Assembly (NCBI GenBank): GCA_020081605.1
Contig: JAHREC010000009.1
Coordinates: 5,580,001 to 5,644,000 of the forward strand
Reading direction: 5' to 3'
Source of the DNA: Albifimbria verrucaria
Lineage: Eukaryota > Ascomycota > Sordariomycetes > Hypocreales > Stachybotryaceae
DNA length: 64,000 bases
Of the stretch, positions 36,136 through 48,280 are shown one piece after another. Every line of letters begins with the position of its first letter. Positions within the stretch are counted from its first letter, which is position 1. A program made the translations under genes and the position numbers. Under the pieces are notes generated by a model. The model saw nothing but the letters and a program-made list of their open reading frames with translations. It did no database searches and was not told where the DNA came from.

Positions 36136-36942
36136 TCATTGCTGCAGCTCGGGGATCGTAAAAGTTTGTGAACTTGTGTCGACAAGAGAGGTTGCTTTAA
36201 ATGAGAGCGTGCTGCATTCCGATATTGTGGAGAAAGAATAAGAATTAGCTGAGCTGGGAGACCAGCAAGTCTCGCACTCGTATTCCGGCTTAGTGCAGAT
36301 AAGGCTATGCTTGTCTTCTGTACCCAGCTTCACCATGGAAGTAGCGTCTCCATACAGCTCAAGACTGGTGCGTGTATGTTGCAATTTGTGGAGGCTGCCG
36401 TCGAACGGACCGCCTCGTTCCCTGAGCAGTCTCAATGCTTCATATCCTCTAGGCCCATGTTCACTCGACGCGATAAGGAGAACTTCTCTTCTGTTGGACC
36501 TGTTCGTGAAGAGACTCGGCCTGTTCGCGGAGTGTTCGTTTCGACGCCCATTGGCGCTGGGTAACGCTGCAATCAAGGCTGCAGGTCTGATGTCGACCGC
36601 AAAATACTCCACCATTAGATTATTAATGATACATCAGAGTTGATTAAAACTACTAGTTTACCAGCTTGAAAAATATGTCAGAGAGACCAAGGTAAAATAA
36701 GGAACGTACCTTTGCTCTTTTCTCGCAACAAGGTTAACAGGCTGTCCGCGCGATGTTTTGGCGTCGGCGCCGACATATTTTGCCTTTTGAAATGACCTTG
36801 ACGCACTTGTGATTCTTCGAGTGATTACGGATATGTCTGTGGGGCGAGTTAAACCGCACACCAGACAGTTGATGTTACAGTGTGGATTATCGCCAAACCA
36901 TACCTCGTTGCCCAATGGTGATAGAATTGTGGAACAAACCAT
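36136..36942 (-). CDS. Unrecognised gene inside a dispersed repeat
   Basis: Two open pieces on the minus strand, 36942-36715 (ending at a GTACGT donor) and 36615-36136, have protein-like composition. I recognise neither. The second piece coincides with the repeat whose RIP-mutated partner lies at 24510-24910, so this may be a fragment of a repeated gene or of a mobile element. Confidence 0.3.
36155..36600 (+). repeat. Better-preserved copy of the 24.5-kb repeat
   Basis: Same orientation as 24510-24910, with much higher G+C. Where the two differ, this copy usually has C or G and the other T or A, so it is either the source or a copy that escaped RIP. It overlaps the minus-strand open frame ending at 36136. 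Confidence 0.7.
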
Positions 36943-37403
36943 TGATTGGACATCTGCACCGCCGATCGTGATTTAGAATCTCCTTAGCAACCAGGCCGAC
37001 TGAGTGTTCCCGCCATTAAGTTTAAGCTGTACGAATGCCCATTAGCTTACACCAGCTCGAGTCTGCCACCGAAACATACCTGCGATTGATAGGCTTTGTT
37101 AAGTGCTACCGCACTTCATCGTGCAATCGGACGCCGCATGTTTCCGCACGGTCCGTGGGGATACACCTTAACCCCATTTCCTTCATTCTAGCCGCGGCGG
37201 CTGTCAGCCCAACAAACTCAAGACTGCTGACCGAAAACGTAGACAATCAACACACATTGTATCTCTATTTCCGGGCACTGCACATGCGCTAGTCTGCAAC
37301 TTATGATAGCGACGAGCCTCGCCAGTATTTCATGTATGTCATTATGAACTATCAATGTTACATAGCACGGGTCTTATTACCACTCCATCTCATCACTTCT
37401 AGC
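36943..37403. other. Intergenic
   Basis: No gene recognised between the repeat-borne open frame and the 3' end of the Zn2Cys6 gene. Confidence 0.4.
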
Positions 37404-39770
37404 CTAGTCTAGAGAGCGCGAGTCCGTCGGTGCTTCCTCCAGTTCCAACTCGTCTGCGAGTTTAACAAGCTCTCCTAACCTGTGACTCTCTGGGTTTTCA
37501 TTGATACTTATAATGTTGATAGGCCAGACTGAGAGAGTATGTCGGGAGATTAGTGACCTTGTTTGGTCCTCATCAGGCCTAATGTTTGTAATTGTGTCTA
37601 GGTACTGTTGGTCAGAGCTGCTCATGGCGGCTCTCATCATACGAAATACAACTTCCGCCAAGTAATAGCACCGTCCCTGATCTCGAAGACCCTTGGCGAC
37701 GAGGTAAACGGTAGAGCGATAGGCGTCGTTTAGTTCAACTGCTGCCGAAGTAGCAAGTGATTTAATGTGCATGAACCCGAGGAACATCAGAAATTGGAGT
37801 AAGAAGACGTCTTAGGCGTCGAAACCATGATGAACGTAACATAGCCGTACCAAAGTCTCTAGCCGTATCTTAGCAAATGCCACAACATCTTGGGCCGCTT
37901 TTGTTCGGTTCTGCGACGACTCGTCGCTAAGGTCGCAAGAGCTAAAGGCCTCGAAAATGTATATGAGCGCGTTGAAATAGTGCATGCTAGAAGGAGTGGT
38001 TAGCATGCCAATAGAAGATAAAGGTTTCAGTGATATAAGAAAAAACATACTGCAGTTCAAGGTGAAATGGCAACACAATCATGCCAGCTGAAAGTTTCTG
38101 AGGCAAATCGTCGTACCAAGTATTGAGACGCTCCTGGTATTGGAGGGCCTCTGTATAAGCAAGGCCACTTCTGCCCTCGGCAAAAGCCTGCCACGCCATA
38201 TCGTTGAGGATGACACGAAAATCGGCCGATGCCTTGAAGGTGTAGCTAATCCCCATGGGCAGCAGCCTCGGGTCTGATGGATACCTCAGCCATAGTTCTC
38301 CGTACCACTTGGCGTTAGTGGCTGGGTTGGGTAGTGGTGTCATCGGCGGATGCTTAACAACCGGACCCTTGAATAGGTGGAAGCAACTATATCTGGAATA
38401 GACCGTGAGCACAAGATTATGAATTGCAGAGCGGCGAGAAAGTTGCTTACGCCTGAAAATTGAAAAGCCCCAAGCCGTGAAAGTTCTCGCCGTCTTGAGC
38501 CTCGTGCTATGGGCATTCTGCACCTCTCCAAAGAGATCTATACTCTCCGCAGCTCTTATAGCCTGTATCATGTATGACCATCCTATCTTGTCCATGCCAT
38601 TCTTGTTATGTGTAAGGGCCAAGACGGTTGCTGCTTGAATCGTTGTTAGGCTGCTGCTTCCTGACTCTAATTCCCATAGTCGCCTGCATTCACTAAGGAA
38701 CTGGTATCCTGCTGTGCTCGGATTCCAAAACTCGGCGCGATCTTGGACCTTGTTATAGCAATGCTAGTATACATTGTAAGTCGAGCGAATCTGTTGGGAT
38801 CATTATGGGAGACGGCTTACACAGGCCGCAGCGAGAATTGCATTCACCAAAAGCGATGAACAGAATTGCTGGCGTCCTGCTACCAGATCCTCGAGAAAGT
38901 AGTCTTTGTGAAAAAATGGGAAAAAGGGAAATTCGAGTAAGAAATAGCTCTGTAAAAGTTGGGTGAGAAATGCGTCATCTTTGGCCACTGCCGTCCATTT
39001 TGATAGCTTAACAGATCCAACTTGGGCATCTACTAGTTCTGCCGCGTGGTAAGGGACAACGTATTGCATGTCTTGATCATACCTAGTAGCTGCCTTGCTT
39101 GCTGTGTCACGCTCTTGGTGAGAAAAGATGGACCGGTAGAGCTGAGTGTTCATATATACATTATCTTGCTGGTAGAGAAACGCTGGCATGTGCTTGAGGA
39201 AAGGGAATGTATACTGAAAGCGCGCCTCGGGATGCAGGTGCATCTGAGTGAGAAGGTCGCCGTCTTTAACGAGGCTCACAATAGTTTTGACATCCAAACC
39301 GCTGCGGACTCGCCTGCAGATCTCGATGGCCTCCATCTCACTGCGTGTCTTGAGAAGAGATAAAAACTCGTCAAAGCGTTCAATTTTGCTTTGCGACTCG
39401 ACGTACTTGCGTTTCAGTACTTGATGAGGCAAGTCATTTAGCGAATCTGGGTATGTGCACTCCGTCTGGCGTTTGCGGCAAAGAAAACAAGGCGGTGGCT
39501 GACCATCACACTGCAGCTTAGTTAGTCACCGGTGCGGTGGATGCTGAAGTCTCTCCATCTGGCTGAATCCCCAACCTTGGTCTTGCGCTTGCGGCAAGCG
39601 ACGCATGCGACGGACACAGTCTGTCGCTTTTTGGGCATGGAAATAGGGCGTGATGACGCCGTTGCACCTTCGCGGCTAGCGCCGTCAGATCTCACGACGG
39701 CCGCCGGTCGTAGCGGGCGGAAGCGGCTGTCGCCAACATTCATATTGTTGCGCATTGCCTGCTGTGGCAT
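37404..39770 (-). CDS. Zn2Cys6 transcription factor with fungal-specific domain (nit-4/xlnR type)
   Basis: From 39770 the protein starts with a basic N-terminus. The cluster is C56-x2-C59-x6-C66-x6-C-x2-C-x6-C, with an intron between K65 and C66 (about 39575-39505, GTTGGG...CTAACTAAGCTGCAG), a position common in this family. The regulatory domain follows: LLQSYFLLEFPFFPFFHKDYF and SSLLVNAILAAAC, then LWELESGSSSLTTIQAA, WSYMIQAIRAAESIDLF, and late helices ending in YVHHGFDA. Several GT-AG introns join these pieces in frame. One TAA at 37812-37814 stands where relatives have a Tyr-Asp (FxxYDxFLLQFL); the frame then continues with DVFLLQFLMFLGF to 37404. It could regulate the adjacent decayed cluster. 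Confidence 0.8.
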
Positions 39771-40254
39771 ATTTTAATTTCATAATGATGAGGAACGATG
39801 TTTTGCTGCTCGGCCGCTAGAGAGGCCGTAGGGCAAGATGAGGCAGGAAGAAGAAAGAACCCCTCGTTTGGCAAGCACAGGGATAGCTTGCCACTTGAAG
39901 GCTTGTGCGCCTCACCAATCATCGGCGCCGGACCGAGTCCGAGGTCTGTGCTTTATGCGAATTTAGCAAGGCTCTCCAGATAAGCTACAGCTTTGTAGGC
40001 TTTAGACTAGTATTAAACCGAATAATTAATGATTAATTTATTCATCTAACTTTTATCTCCCTTTTACTATCCATGATTTTTATATAGATTAATGATAACA
40101 AAGCATACTTTATGTAAACATAATAATTTAAATAAATTTAACATAGCTTATCTTAATTATTTAATGATTTTCTTTTTTTTTTTACACCATTTCCTTAATA
40201 TGCCTTCCAGCGGAGATCTGCGCTGTCTCAAGTCTGACGTCCCCATGAATGTCG
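39771..40254. other. Intergenic, with AT-rich centre
   Basis: Contains the promoter of the minus-strand regulator and an AT-rich patch at about 40010-40190. No gene. Confidence 0.45.
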
Positions 40255-42161
40255 TTAAGGCCCGCTCCCAAATACACGTAACAAGCATTGCTTCGGCACA
40301 GTGACAAGGGAGTCATAAGTCTCAAGCGAGGTCGCCTTGATCGGCACCTGTAGGTCAAGGGACCATAGCAGCAGGGTAAGCGCAATTCTTAGCTCTAAGT
40401 GTCCTAATCGTTTCCCCAGCATCCTCTATTGCCTGCGCTGAATGCCAAGGCCAGCCCTCGCAAAGCATCAAACGCTGGTTGTCCGTCTTAACCCCTTAGC
40501 CACCGCTCCGGCCGGAACACCTTTGAGTGGGCATAATCCCGGTTATCGCGACGCGTCCCACGCTTCCTGGCCGTCTCGCTACGTGTGTTTTCATCAACTG
40601 GGACTAAAAGTCGATTGAGGAAGGGACCAGTGACGCTCAGAAGGATCCGGGTGTCTGTGGCAACACGGTGGCCAAGGACCAGCGTGTCATAACGTGTCAT
40701 GACCATAACGGTGACTACCAGGCAGTGGACACGTAAGACCTCTTTGATAAAAGCGTCAAGGTAAGGTGGGCTCTTTGCTAGCTCCTGAATTGAGGATGGC
40801 CTTCCCCGCGATAAGCCGCAGTCGTAAGTACGATACAGATTGCTGTGAACCTTGGACTGCTTGTCTGGGTGATCCACGAGCGCTTGCATCAGCCAGAGCA
40901 GCGAGCCGGTGGAGGTATCGTGACCCGATATGAGGTAGCCGAGGATGTTGTCGCGGATCCAGGGGTCGGTAAGCGAGGGTATCCGGCCCTCTTTACTGGC
41001 GGCTTTCATCTCGCGCTGCATGATGTAGTCGAGAACCGACTCGGGTCCGCCTCCCATCGTAAGCCTCTTGGCGGCAGTCTTCATCTGCGTGTCGACGTGA
41101 GCGTGAAGAGTCCGCCCGGCGTCCTCACAGAAGGACGCAGCTTGCTAATGGCATGATACAAGCCTGGACAGGGCATGTAGAGCGCTTTCAAAGCGACTCT
41201 TCCTCAATGACCAAGGCAGAGAGCTTGGATGGTCTGTCGGCGGAGGGCAGAACTACAGGCTCATCAACAGCGTCGTTTAGCGAACAAGCGGGAGTGCCTT
41301 CGAGCGCAGAGAGATGCAGTAGCTGGCGCCTGATATAACTGCCGGCAGGAATTAACCCCATGGTTGCGTCCAAGACGGCATCGAAGGAAAACTCGACAAT
41401 GGCATTGAATCCGTCGAGCAGGCGTCCCTGCGTTATCCGAGTCTTGGTCCGCCACAGCTCTACAAGTGTACTGGCTGCTTTTTGCACGTTGGGGGCATTG
41501 CACTAGGAAAATCAGCCAGAGGCTGCAATGTGCGTGGAAGATCATACCGATCCAAGGAAGCTTGGGGCCATGAGGCCTCTCACCAGGTCCTAACAGGCTT
41601 TGAAGTGTGGGTCATACGTCTCCATGGCCGGAAAAGCGTGCGGCAGGAGTCCGTGAAAGACGTTGGCCCTTCTGCTGCGCTTAAAGTCGACGGCATCAAG
41701 GTGGTCAAGGATATCGTTGTCCTCGCGGTAGACCTATATGAGGACGGCGGGCTTCGTAAATTGTCCCAAAAGATTTGTGTTATCGCCGAATTGTGCCGGT
41801 GAGTCTGCTTCATGAACCAACCGCGCATGCCTTGCACCGTCTCCTCACGCTCGCTCAATACAACGATGTCGTCCATGAGTCTCCTTGCGGAGGGACGGTT
41901 GTACGGGATACAAGGGATGGGGCTTGAGGATGTGCTCCTAACTAGCAGATACAACAGGTCTAGCAGCGCGCAGACAACCGCAGGTGCTAGCGAAAGCAGC
42001 GGCAAATCCGAGATATGATCCGTGCTAGCGAGTCTACGAGAGCTATTTGGTGGCCATGTCAAATTTCTGGACCTAAGCGAGGAGGGAATCTGAATGGGAT
42101 ACATGTGAACATACGGAAGGGCGCCGTAGAATGCTGCCATGCACCTGCGCGATGCAGTCAT
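40255..42161 (-). pseudogene. Cytochrome P450, broken
   Basis: An ER-type fungal P450 with a hydrophobic anchor (LLSLAPAVVCALLDLLYLL) and IPCIPYNRPSARRL at the N-terminus, then GMRGWFMKQTH. The I-helix reads GYLISGHDTSTGSLLW, the ExxR helix FIKEVLRVH, the PERW region FRPERWL, and the haem loop AFSAGNRGCWG with its Cys. Frame breaks are numerous between 41.1 and 41.8 kb. A TAA directly follows RWLRG in frame and is not at a homopolymer, and a T-run at 40411-40413 needs one base. The final stop is at 40255-40257. It belongs with the UbiA, SDR and monooxygenase remains next to it. Part of its 5' region is duplicated at 55580-55830. Confidence 0.8.
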
Positions 42162-42299
42162 GTGGCAGCGGAGCTCGAGGATCCAGCGGCTACAGCCGAC
42201 AGTTCCTTGCTAATATTAACAAACCCGACCGAAAAATGCAGTTGAAGCACCGCTTCCTCCCATCTCAGCGTGCATGCTTCGTCCTCCAACTTCACTGTC

Positions 42300-43160
42300 A
42301 CAATGAAAAAGCCTAGCGCCGACAGTAAGCCTCTCTCTCAGCAGTATGGCGGCATCCACGGTAGGGGTATGGGTAGACATTGTCCCAGTTTCTTGGACTC
42401 TTTGGATCCAGCTATGCCACAAGCGGCGTTATTCTCAATCTACTTTCCCTATCTATTTAGTGCCGTGTACATAACCGTGCTTCATCAGCAGTCTCTAGAC
42501 CAACTTCAGTGTGTAAGCTTGATTCTAATTGAAGGCAGTTTTTTCTGCAACAACACGAGCTACGCCGGGAATGACATGATCCACGTGTCTATCGACGCTG
42601 AGAAAGCACCAACAAGGACGCGTCCTATCCCGCGTGGTGCTATAACTCCCCGGGCTGCCTTCGCTTTCACGGTGTTGCAGGCATTGCCAGCCGCGCTGTT
42701 TCTGTGCTGGCTGCCTGCAGACACGCCATGGCTATGCTGCCCACTATCATTGTAGCCACCCACTACCCTTTTGCCAAGAGGCACACATACTTCCCGCATC
42801 TGATACTCCGCTTCTGCCATACCCGAGGTGTTATGGTTGGCAGCTTAGCCATGGGAATTTCACAGCCGTGGAGGAATCCATCCATCCTGAGCCTGCTGGG
42901 TGCTTCAACTCTAAATATTGTCATCTTCGATACCATCTACGCACACCAGGACCTGGTCGACGACGCCAAGATAGGGGTTAGGATCATGCCGGTGCTGTTC
43001 CCAGGCCGCACGAAACTAGTTCTTTGGGTACTATAACCCAGCATGGTGGCCTGCTTGGCCGCCTCGGGCATCTGGGGAGGGCTTGGGCTGCCCTACGACC
43101 TGCTCAGCGAATGTGCGCCGTTCAGTTGGCTGCATGGGTGCAATAGTTGACTCGGAGGAT
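42300..43160 (+). pseudogene. UbiA-family prenyltransferase, broken
   Basis: A membrane aromatic prenyltransferase of the meroterpenoid type. Visible parts are SIYFPYLFSAVYI in the first helices; the first Asp-rich site, NDMIHVSIDAEKAPTRTRPIPRG; and the second site, IFDTIYAHQDLVDDAKIGV. The first site should read NDxxD; the second Asp is His here, which would hurt Mg-diphosphate binding. The early part switches frame twice, in ways not explained by a single missing base, and the end breaks again after KLVLWVL. It is divergent from the P450 next to it, with a 140-bp shared promoter region. I judge it non-functional. Confidence 0.8.
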
Positions 43161-43459
43161 CCTCAAGGCTGTTGATTGTGGTTGTTAAAGCGATTCCAGC
43201 TGATAAGGTCCGTTGTCATTACCACTTTGTTGGTAGAGTATGCGCTCTATATGTGGATATACTCAGATTGTCCAGAGTCAATTAGCAGGAAGTACTTTAA
43301 TAATGTAACGGCTCAGTTGAGGCGCAGTGCCATTTCCATAATTGCCCGATTGCTAAGAGACAAATCGACAATGGCAGTCGATCAGTCCCCGCTACAACTG
43401 CTTCTCGTATAACCAGAAAATAAAAGAAAAAGAAGATTGGTGAGCCATATAGAGCTTCT

Positions 43460-44251
43460 TTGGCCAAAGCGCCGCGCCCTTGTCCCCAAAGATGTCGTCT
43501 ACTTTTGCTATCTCGCCCGAGAAGGAGTCCAAGTTTCTTCACTTCTTGCGGCGCCAGCTTACTTTCACCCCTCACGACATCTTTGATGTTAATTCTGGGG
43601 AATACCGCCATTGTGGTTGGTTCTAACAGCGGCATTTGTCTCGAGTGCTTCCGCAAGGTGCTGGGGTTCGGCATTAGCAAGCTCATTCTCCCACTGCGCA
43701 GCTAGGAGAAAGGGAATGCCGCATTAGTCGAGTTCTGCAAGGGCAACACGATCAAGCCAGAGACAGTCGATATCTGGTGGTTAGACCTGTCCTCGTGCGA
43801 CTCAGTGATTGCCTTTGGGGAGCGCGCCAGATGCCTCGACCGCATTGACCTTCTGATCCTTAACGCTGCAGTGATGCCGGCGAAGCAGCGACTGAACCCC
43901 ACTACAGGCCACGAGGAGATAATTCAGGTCAATTAGCTGTCAACTATGCTGGTGATCTTTTACAACTTGCCGTGGTCTAGGAGAGACTGAATGCACAGTC
44001 GGCGCATCACGCTCGCTTCCTCTGAGTCCGCAGCCTGGACCAGACGCAAGGAATGCAATAACGATCCACTGTTCCCGGCTCTCGACAACGGTAAATGGTG
44101 GACATTTTCTGATCGCTGCTTCGTCTCAAGGTTGCTGTGCCAGGTCTTCGTGGCCAAGTTGGCGAAGCACGTACCAGCGTCCGTGGCCACGCCGGGGCTA
44201 GTGCACGCCGGGTTAGAGCGCGAGGTGAACCAGACCACGGGGGTTCTGTAG
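43460..44251 (+). pseudogene. Short-chain dehydrogenase/reductase relic
   Basis: The Rossmann start reads TAIVVGSNSGICLE, where the family needs GxxxGxG; the last Gly is Cys. Then WWLDLSSCDSVIAFGERAR, DLLILNAAVMPAKQR (the NAA structural motif) and SSESAAWTRRKE, which resembles retinol-dehydrogenase-like fungal SDRs. Stops interrupt after LPLRS and QVN. The Tyr-x3-Lys pair is not evident. It lies between the prenyltransferase and the monooxygenase remains. Confidence 0.7.
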
Positions 44252-45516
44252 CTGCTTTCTTGAAGAGGAATTGCGTATAGCTCCAAGATAGCTGTTCACA
44301 ATATCACCGATACTGCTGTGCACCACGAAACCGAGACCCATGGCCAATACCTGGCGGCACAGGCAATTACGGCGTAAGCCACCAAGCGACCCCGAGGCCA
44401 GACCATCATTCCATAGCATGGCACCGATTTTTTCTCCGCCAAGGACGAGTCAATCAAAAAGCGCATTTGGAAGGAAACACTAGCAGAATTTTCATAACCG
44501 GAAGCCCAGAGAGCCATCTTGCAGGTAGCGGTTTAGGAAGAGAAGTCGCTACCAATTCCACAGTCATAAATGGTCCAAGCTGACATCATGTTGTTATACT
44601 AATACCCTACCGCCGAAACCTTACATGTGGTTGATTAAAGATGCTATGAACCAATACAATGAGCCTGTTAAATATCCTTGTGATAGTTAGATTTTCCTCA
44701 CATTGTTTAGCTCTATCAACCAAAACCGCGAATTACGAGCAGGTATCATAATGGAGTAGGAATAGATTGGCTCGCCGATAAAAGCGTAGAGACTGCATCG
44801 AATAGAAGCATCCAATGAAACAAGAAGTACTCAGAGGGTACGGATTTGGCATCACAACCGTAGCGAGCTGTACGAAACAGGCGCTTAACACACAAGTTCA
44901 TCAGGAACATTGCTAGGGTCGGCAACTGGTACGATCTCCTTGATGTGTTCCCAGCGGTGCTAGCCTCGATGATCCACAGAAGTAGTATCTATACGGTTGG
45001 CGAGTAATTAATGGCAACATAGAAGGTGTGAGAATACGCCACGTCACAGGCGAGTTCTTGTTACTCCCAGACATGGAGGTGCATATGGTGGATGGTGGCA
45101 CCGGGTTTTCAAGGTTGTCTTAGCTTAGTCTGGGACAAGTTTCATTATTTGCTTAGCATGCCACAGGGAACAACAGTGGCGCGAGGGAGATAAGGACAGG
45201 ACCATAAGGTGACTTAGTCTATCATTGTACCTAGAAGGACCAGATTCCATGCTGCTAGTAAATTCCAGAAGCGAGCTTATGAACTTCGGCTGAGTACAAC
45301 AGGGTTCGCAGCCCTCACGGGGTGCTGCCGCCAAATGTCTCCGGCAACCCGTTGAGCAGGATAAGTGTCGAGAGCTACGCTGCTGCAGTCCCATATGGAT
45401 GCTTCGCAGTTGCCGGGCATTCCGCAAGACATCTTGGACTTGGACCTCTTCGCCTTGCTGAACCAATGACGAACTTACCCTTGTACTACTCAACTCACTG
45501 ACCATGGAGACTCTTC
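44252..45516. other. Unresolved spacer in the decayed cluster
   Basis: A minus-strand open frame at 45505-45125 contains CSTGCRRHLAAAPREGC and might be the remains of a regulator's C-terminus, but I cannot assign it. Nothing else is recognised. Confidence 0.25.
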
Positions 45517-46930
45517 ATGACGAGTGGCCCTATACCGGGCGGGCGAACCGTCCGCTCACTTAAAGTTATTGTTGTCGGCGGTGGCATCACAGGGCTTTTG
45601 CTAGGTTTATCCCTGTCGCAGACTGGCCACTTAGTTACGAATCTCGAGGCGGCTACAACAATATCCGAACTTAGAACTGGAGTATAACTAGTACCGAATG
45701 CTAGACGGATTTTTGTACCGACTTGGGGTTCTGTCGGAAGTTGTGAAACATATTTCAGTCCTGTCAGACGTCAGCATTCGGCACGTTAATGTTTATCCAT
45801 AGTTCAGCTAGTGCTAACTTAGTAGACATTACGGCAATGATGAGGAGATTTCTCACTCGCCATTGATGTCCGTCCTCAATCAGAAGTATGGAACTCCCTT
45901 GGGTATCATTCATAGGGAGATCTTTAGCGTGTTGTCATCTACGCAGCTCTCAAGAGCGCTTGCGGGATCTTCACATCTTGCACTGTCGTAGGTGTGGATT
46001 CAGACTTTCCCCGCAGCTCGGGTTGACGATCTCTGGCTTGGTGGTGACCTTGTGATTGCGGCGTACGGGATCAAATCTACAATGAGAAAACAGATGGCAG
46101 CTGCTGGCGGCTTCTCCGCTGATACCGTTCCAAGCGGGGATGCGGCATACCGACTCTTAATCCCGCGCCACCGCATTGAGTATAAAATGGACATCCTGGA
46201 TAGCATCATAGCAGTGCGCTACATGGGACCTGACTAGCATACGCACGGAGACAGAGCAGGATATCTGGATGGTCGAAGGATGCCGGGATGAAATGCTCGC
46301 CTTCTACCAGTCTTGGTCGCCTGCAACTAGAGCATGGCTGGCGCACTCTGACCAGAAGATCCTTAAGTGGCCGTTGGATATGCACGAGCTACTCTCAAGC
46401 TGAACTCGGGGAAGCGTACCATTGGCCGGGGATGCATGCCATGTAATGATTCCCTGTGTTGCCCAGGAGCCTCCAAAGGGATAGAGGACGCCACAGTACT
46501 AGCTACAGCTTTTACATGTACAGGAGAAGTGTATTCGGCTCTTCGCCTCTACAAGACAGTACGCTAGGAACGTACAGAACGTATAGCCCCAAGTTCCGCT
46601 GCGACGGGCCGTATGCTTCACCTGCATGATGGGCCTGAGCAGAAGGAGAGGGATAGGACGGCTCGATGTGAGACACAGAGAAGCACGGATCGTTGAGTCG
46701 ACATTGCGGCAAGACTTTATGTGGAGTGTAGGCGTAGTGCGGGACACAGATGAGAAGTGGGACGTGCTTGTACATAGCCGTGATCTTCATCCGGAAGGGG
46801 TATTCAGGCCGAGTAGATTAAGCCCATCTCAATGTATCTTATTCCAAGGGAAACGTGGTCCTCGGTGAATGCGATATTTCTACATCATACTACACCAGGG
46901 AGCAACGTTTTCGCTTCACCAAATGACACC
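45517..46930 (+). pseudogene. FAD-dependent monooxygenase (salicylate-hydroxylase-like), broken
   Basis: From the ATG at 45517 the dinucleotide-binding motif is KVIVVGGGITGLLLGLSLS, intact as GxGxxG. The sequence then breaks several times: a stop follows ELRTGV, and others follow in each frame. Later pieces fit the family: LWLGGDLVIAAYGIKSTMRK, PSGDAAYRLLIPR, and a GDACH-like region (GDACHVMIPCVAQ in one frame) followed by KGIEDATVLATAF in another. Lesions include several stops and shifts in both directions. It probably oxidised or epoxidised a meroterpenoid intermediate when the set was active. Confidence 0.75.
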
Positions 46931-48280
46931 GGTCCGTGTAGCCGAGTCTCGACCCTGATCACTTGGCGCTAGTGCCTTGCTGTACGCTGCAATAATTCAA
47001 TGCTGCATAATGAGCTTAAGCTCGCCCAAAACGGCATCCAAAGCCCGTCTCTCCACGGAGCCTGTTAGTTCTGCTAGGAGGGAGGGAGAATGGGGCCCAT
47101 GCAGATTGTGCCATGCCCAGTTACTGGCGGTTCACAGCAACGTTTCCTCGAAAGGATGCTCAAAGGAGCATGCCCTTGTCTTACTCGCGTTTAGCCAACT
47201 TGCACAGCATAACCTTCTCCACCTCTGGTGTGGAGCCAGCTGGTCTTACAGCCCTGCCCATCCTATGGTGGCCACCTGTATGTGGCCCCCATGGAATCCT
47301 CGTCAGCGTGGCGAAAACTTGCGCGGGTGGATGGTAAGGCCCCTTGGGCCCTCACATTCATCAACCCCACTCAAGCTTCAGGTGTTGGTGATAGCCTGCA
47401 ACGCCCTGCATAAGCCAAACCAAAGCAGAATAACATTGACTCGCGCGCATATCTAGATAATACCAACAGCACCGGCTTGACCGGCTATGCGGCACGCTCA
47501 GCTTGCAGCACTAGCCCGAAAAATCACTCTTGGCGTCAGCCTTTGCCGATTTAGTAAAAACTTTAAACCAACTGCATAATATCTACCGCCTTTCCCTCAA
47601 ATGCGGCAACATCTGCGGTTGAAGACTCTCTACACTTGCCAATCGCTACTGACTTGATACGATTCACCCGAATAAGAGAATGCAGCTTCTTAACGTAACC
47701 GTTACTTTCGAAGGACGCCAAGCCGGTCCAATTTGAAACCTGGGATATCTTGTACAGCAGGGGCGGATGGTATAATGCTGACGGCCTCAATTCTGAGTCC
47801 GCGTTAGAGTATTTCAGCTAAACTGCCGAGGCCTTGATTTTCGATGCTTGAAGAATGCGGCTGGCCAAAAAGCTCTCAATGACAAATCTTCTCCCAGCAA
47901 GCCAGATCCAGGGGTGGGACAAAATTCCCTGGATATGCTACAATAGAACATCAACCATTTTACACCTGAAAGCCGTGCCAGAAGTTCAGTTGCTGCAGCT
48001 CAAAGTCTCATCGTCAATCAACATCAGGCAAGCTACGTCCAGTTATGTACTTCGCTTTTTGCTGCACATCAACAACACTGCATTCCTCAGTGAAACATTC
48101 CAAGCGGACTGGAGTGGCAGCAAGTAATATCACCCCTAATAACCGCATATTCCCTGTAGGATAATGGGCATAGTGTGCGTGTGCAAGGTTATTAGCGGGT
48201 CGAGATAATATTTCGGGTAGCATGATGCATCGGATAAATGCGCATTGGCGATGATATTCAGGGTCGGCTTAAGAGTGCTA
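46931..48280. other. Unresolved stretch before the AT block
   Basis: Open pieces include 46977-47456 on plus (three overlapping frames, none recognised), 47790-47563 on minus (YKISQVSNWTGLASFES), and a minus frame from about 48150 starting MRLLGVILLAATPVRL, which looks like a signal peptide. None can be joined into a gene with confidence. Confidence 0.25.
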
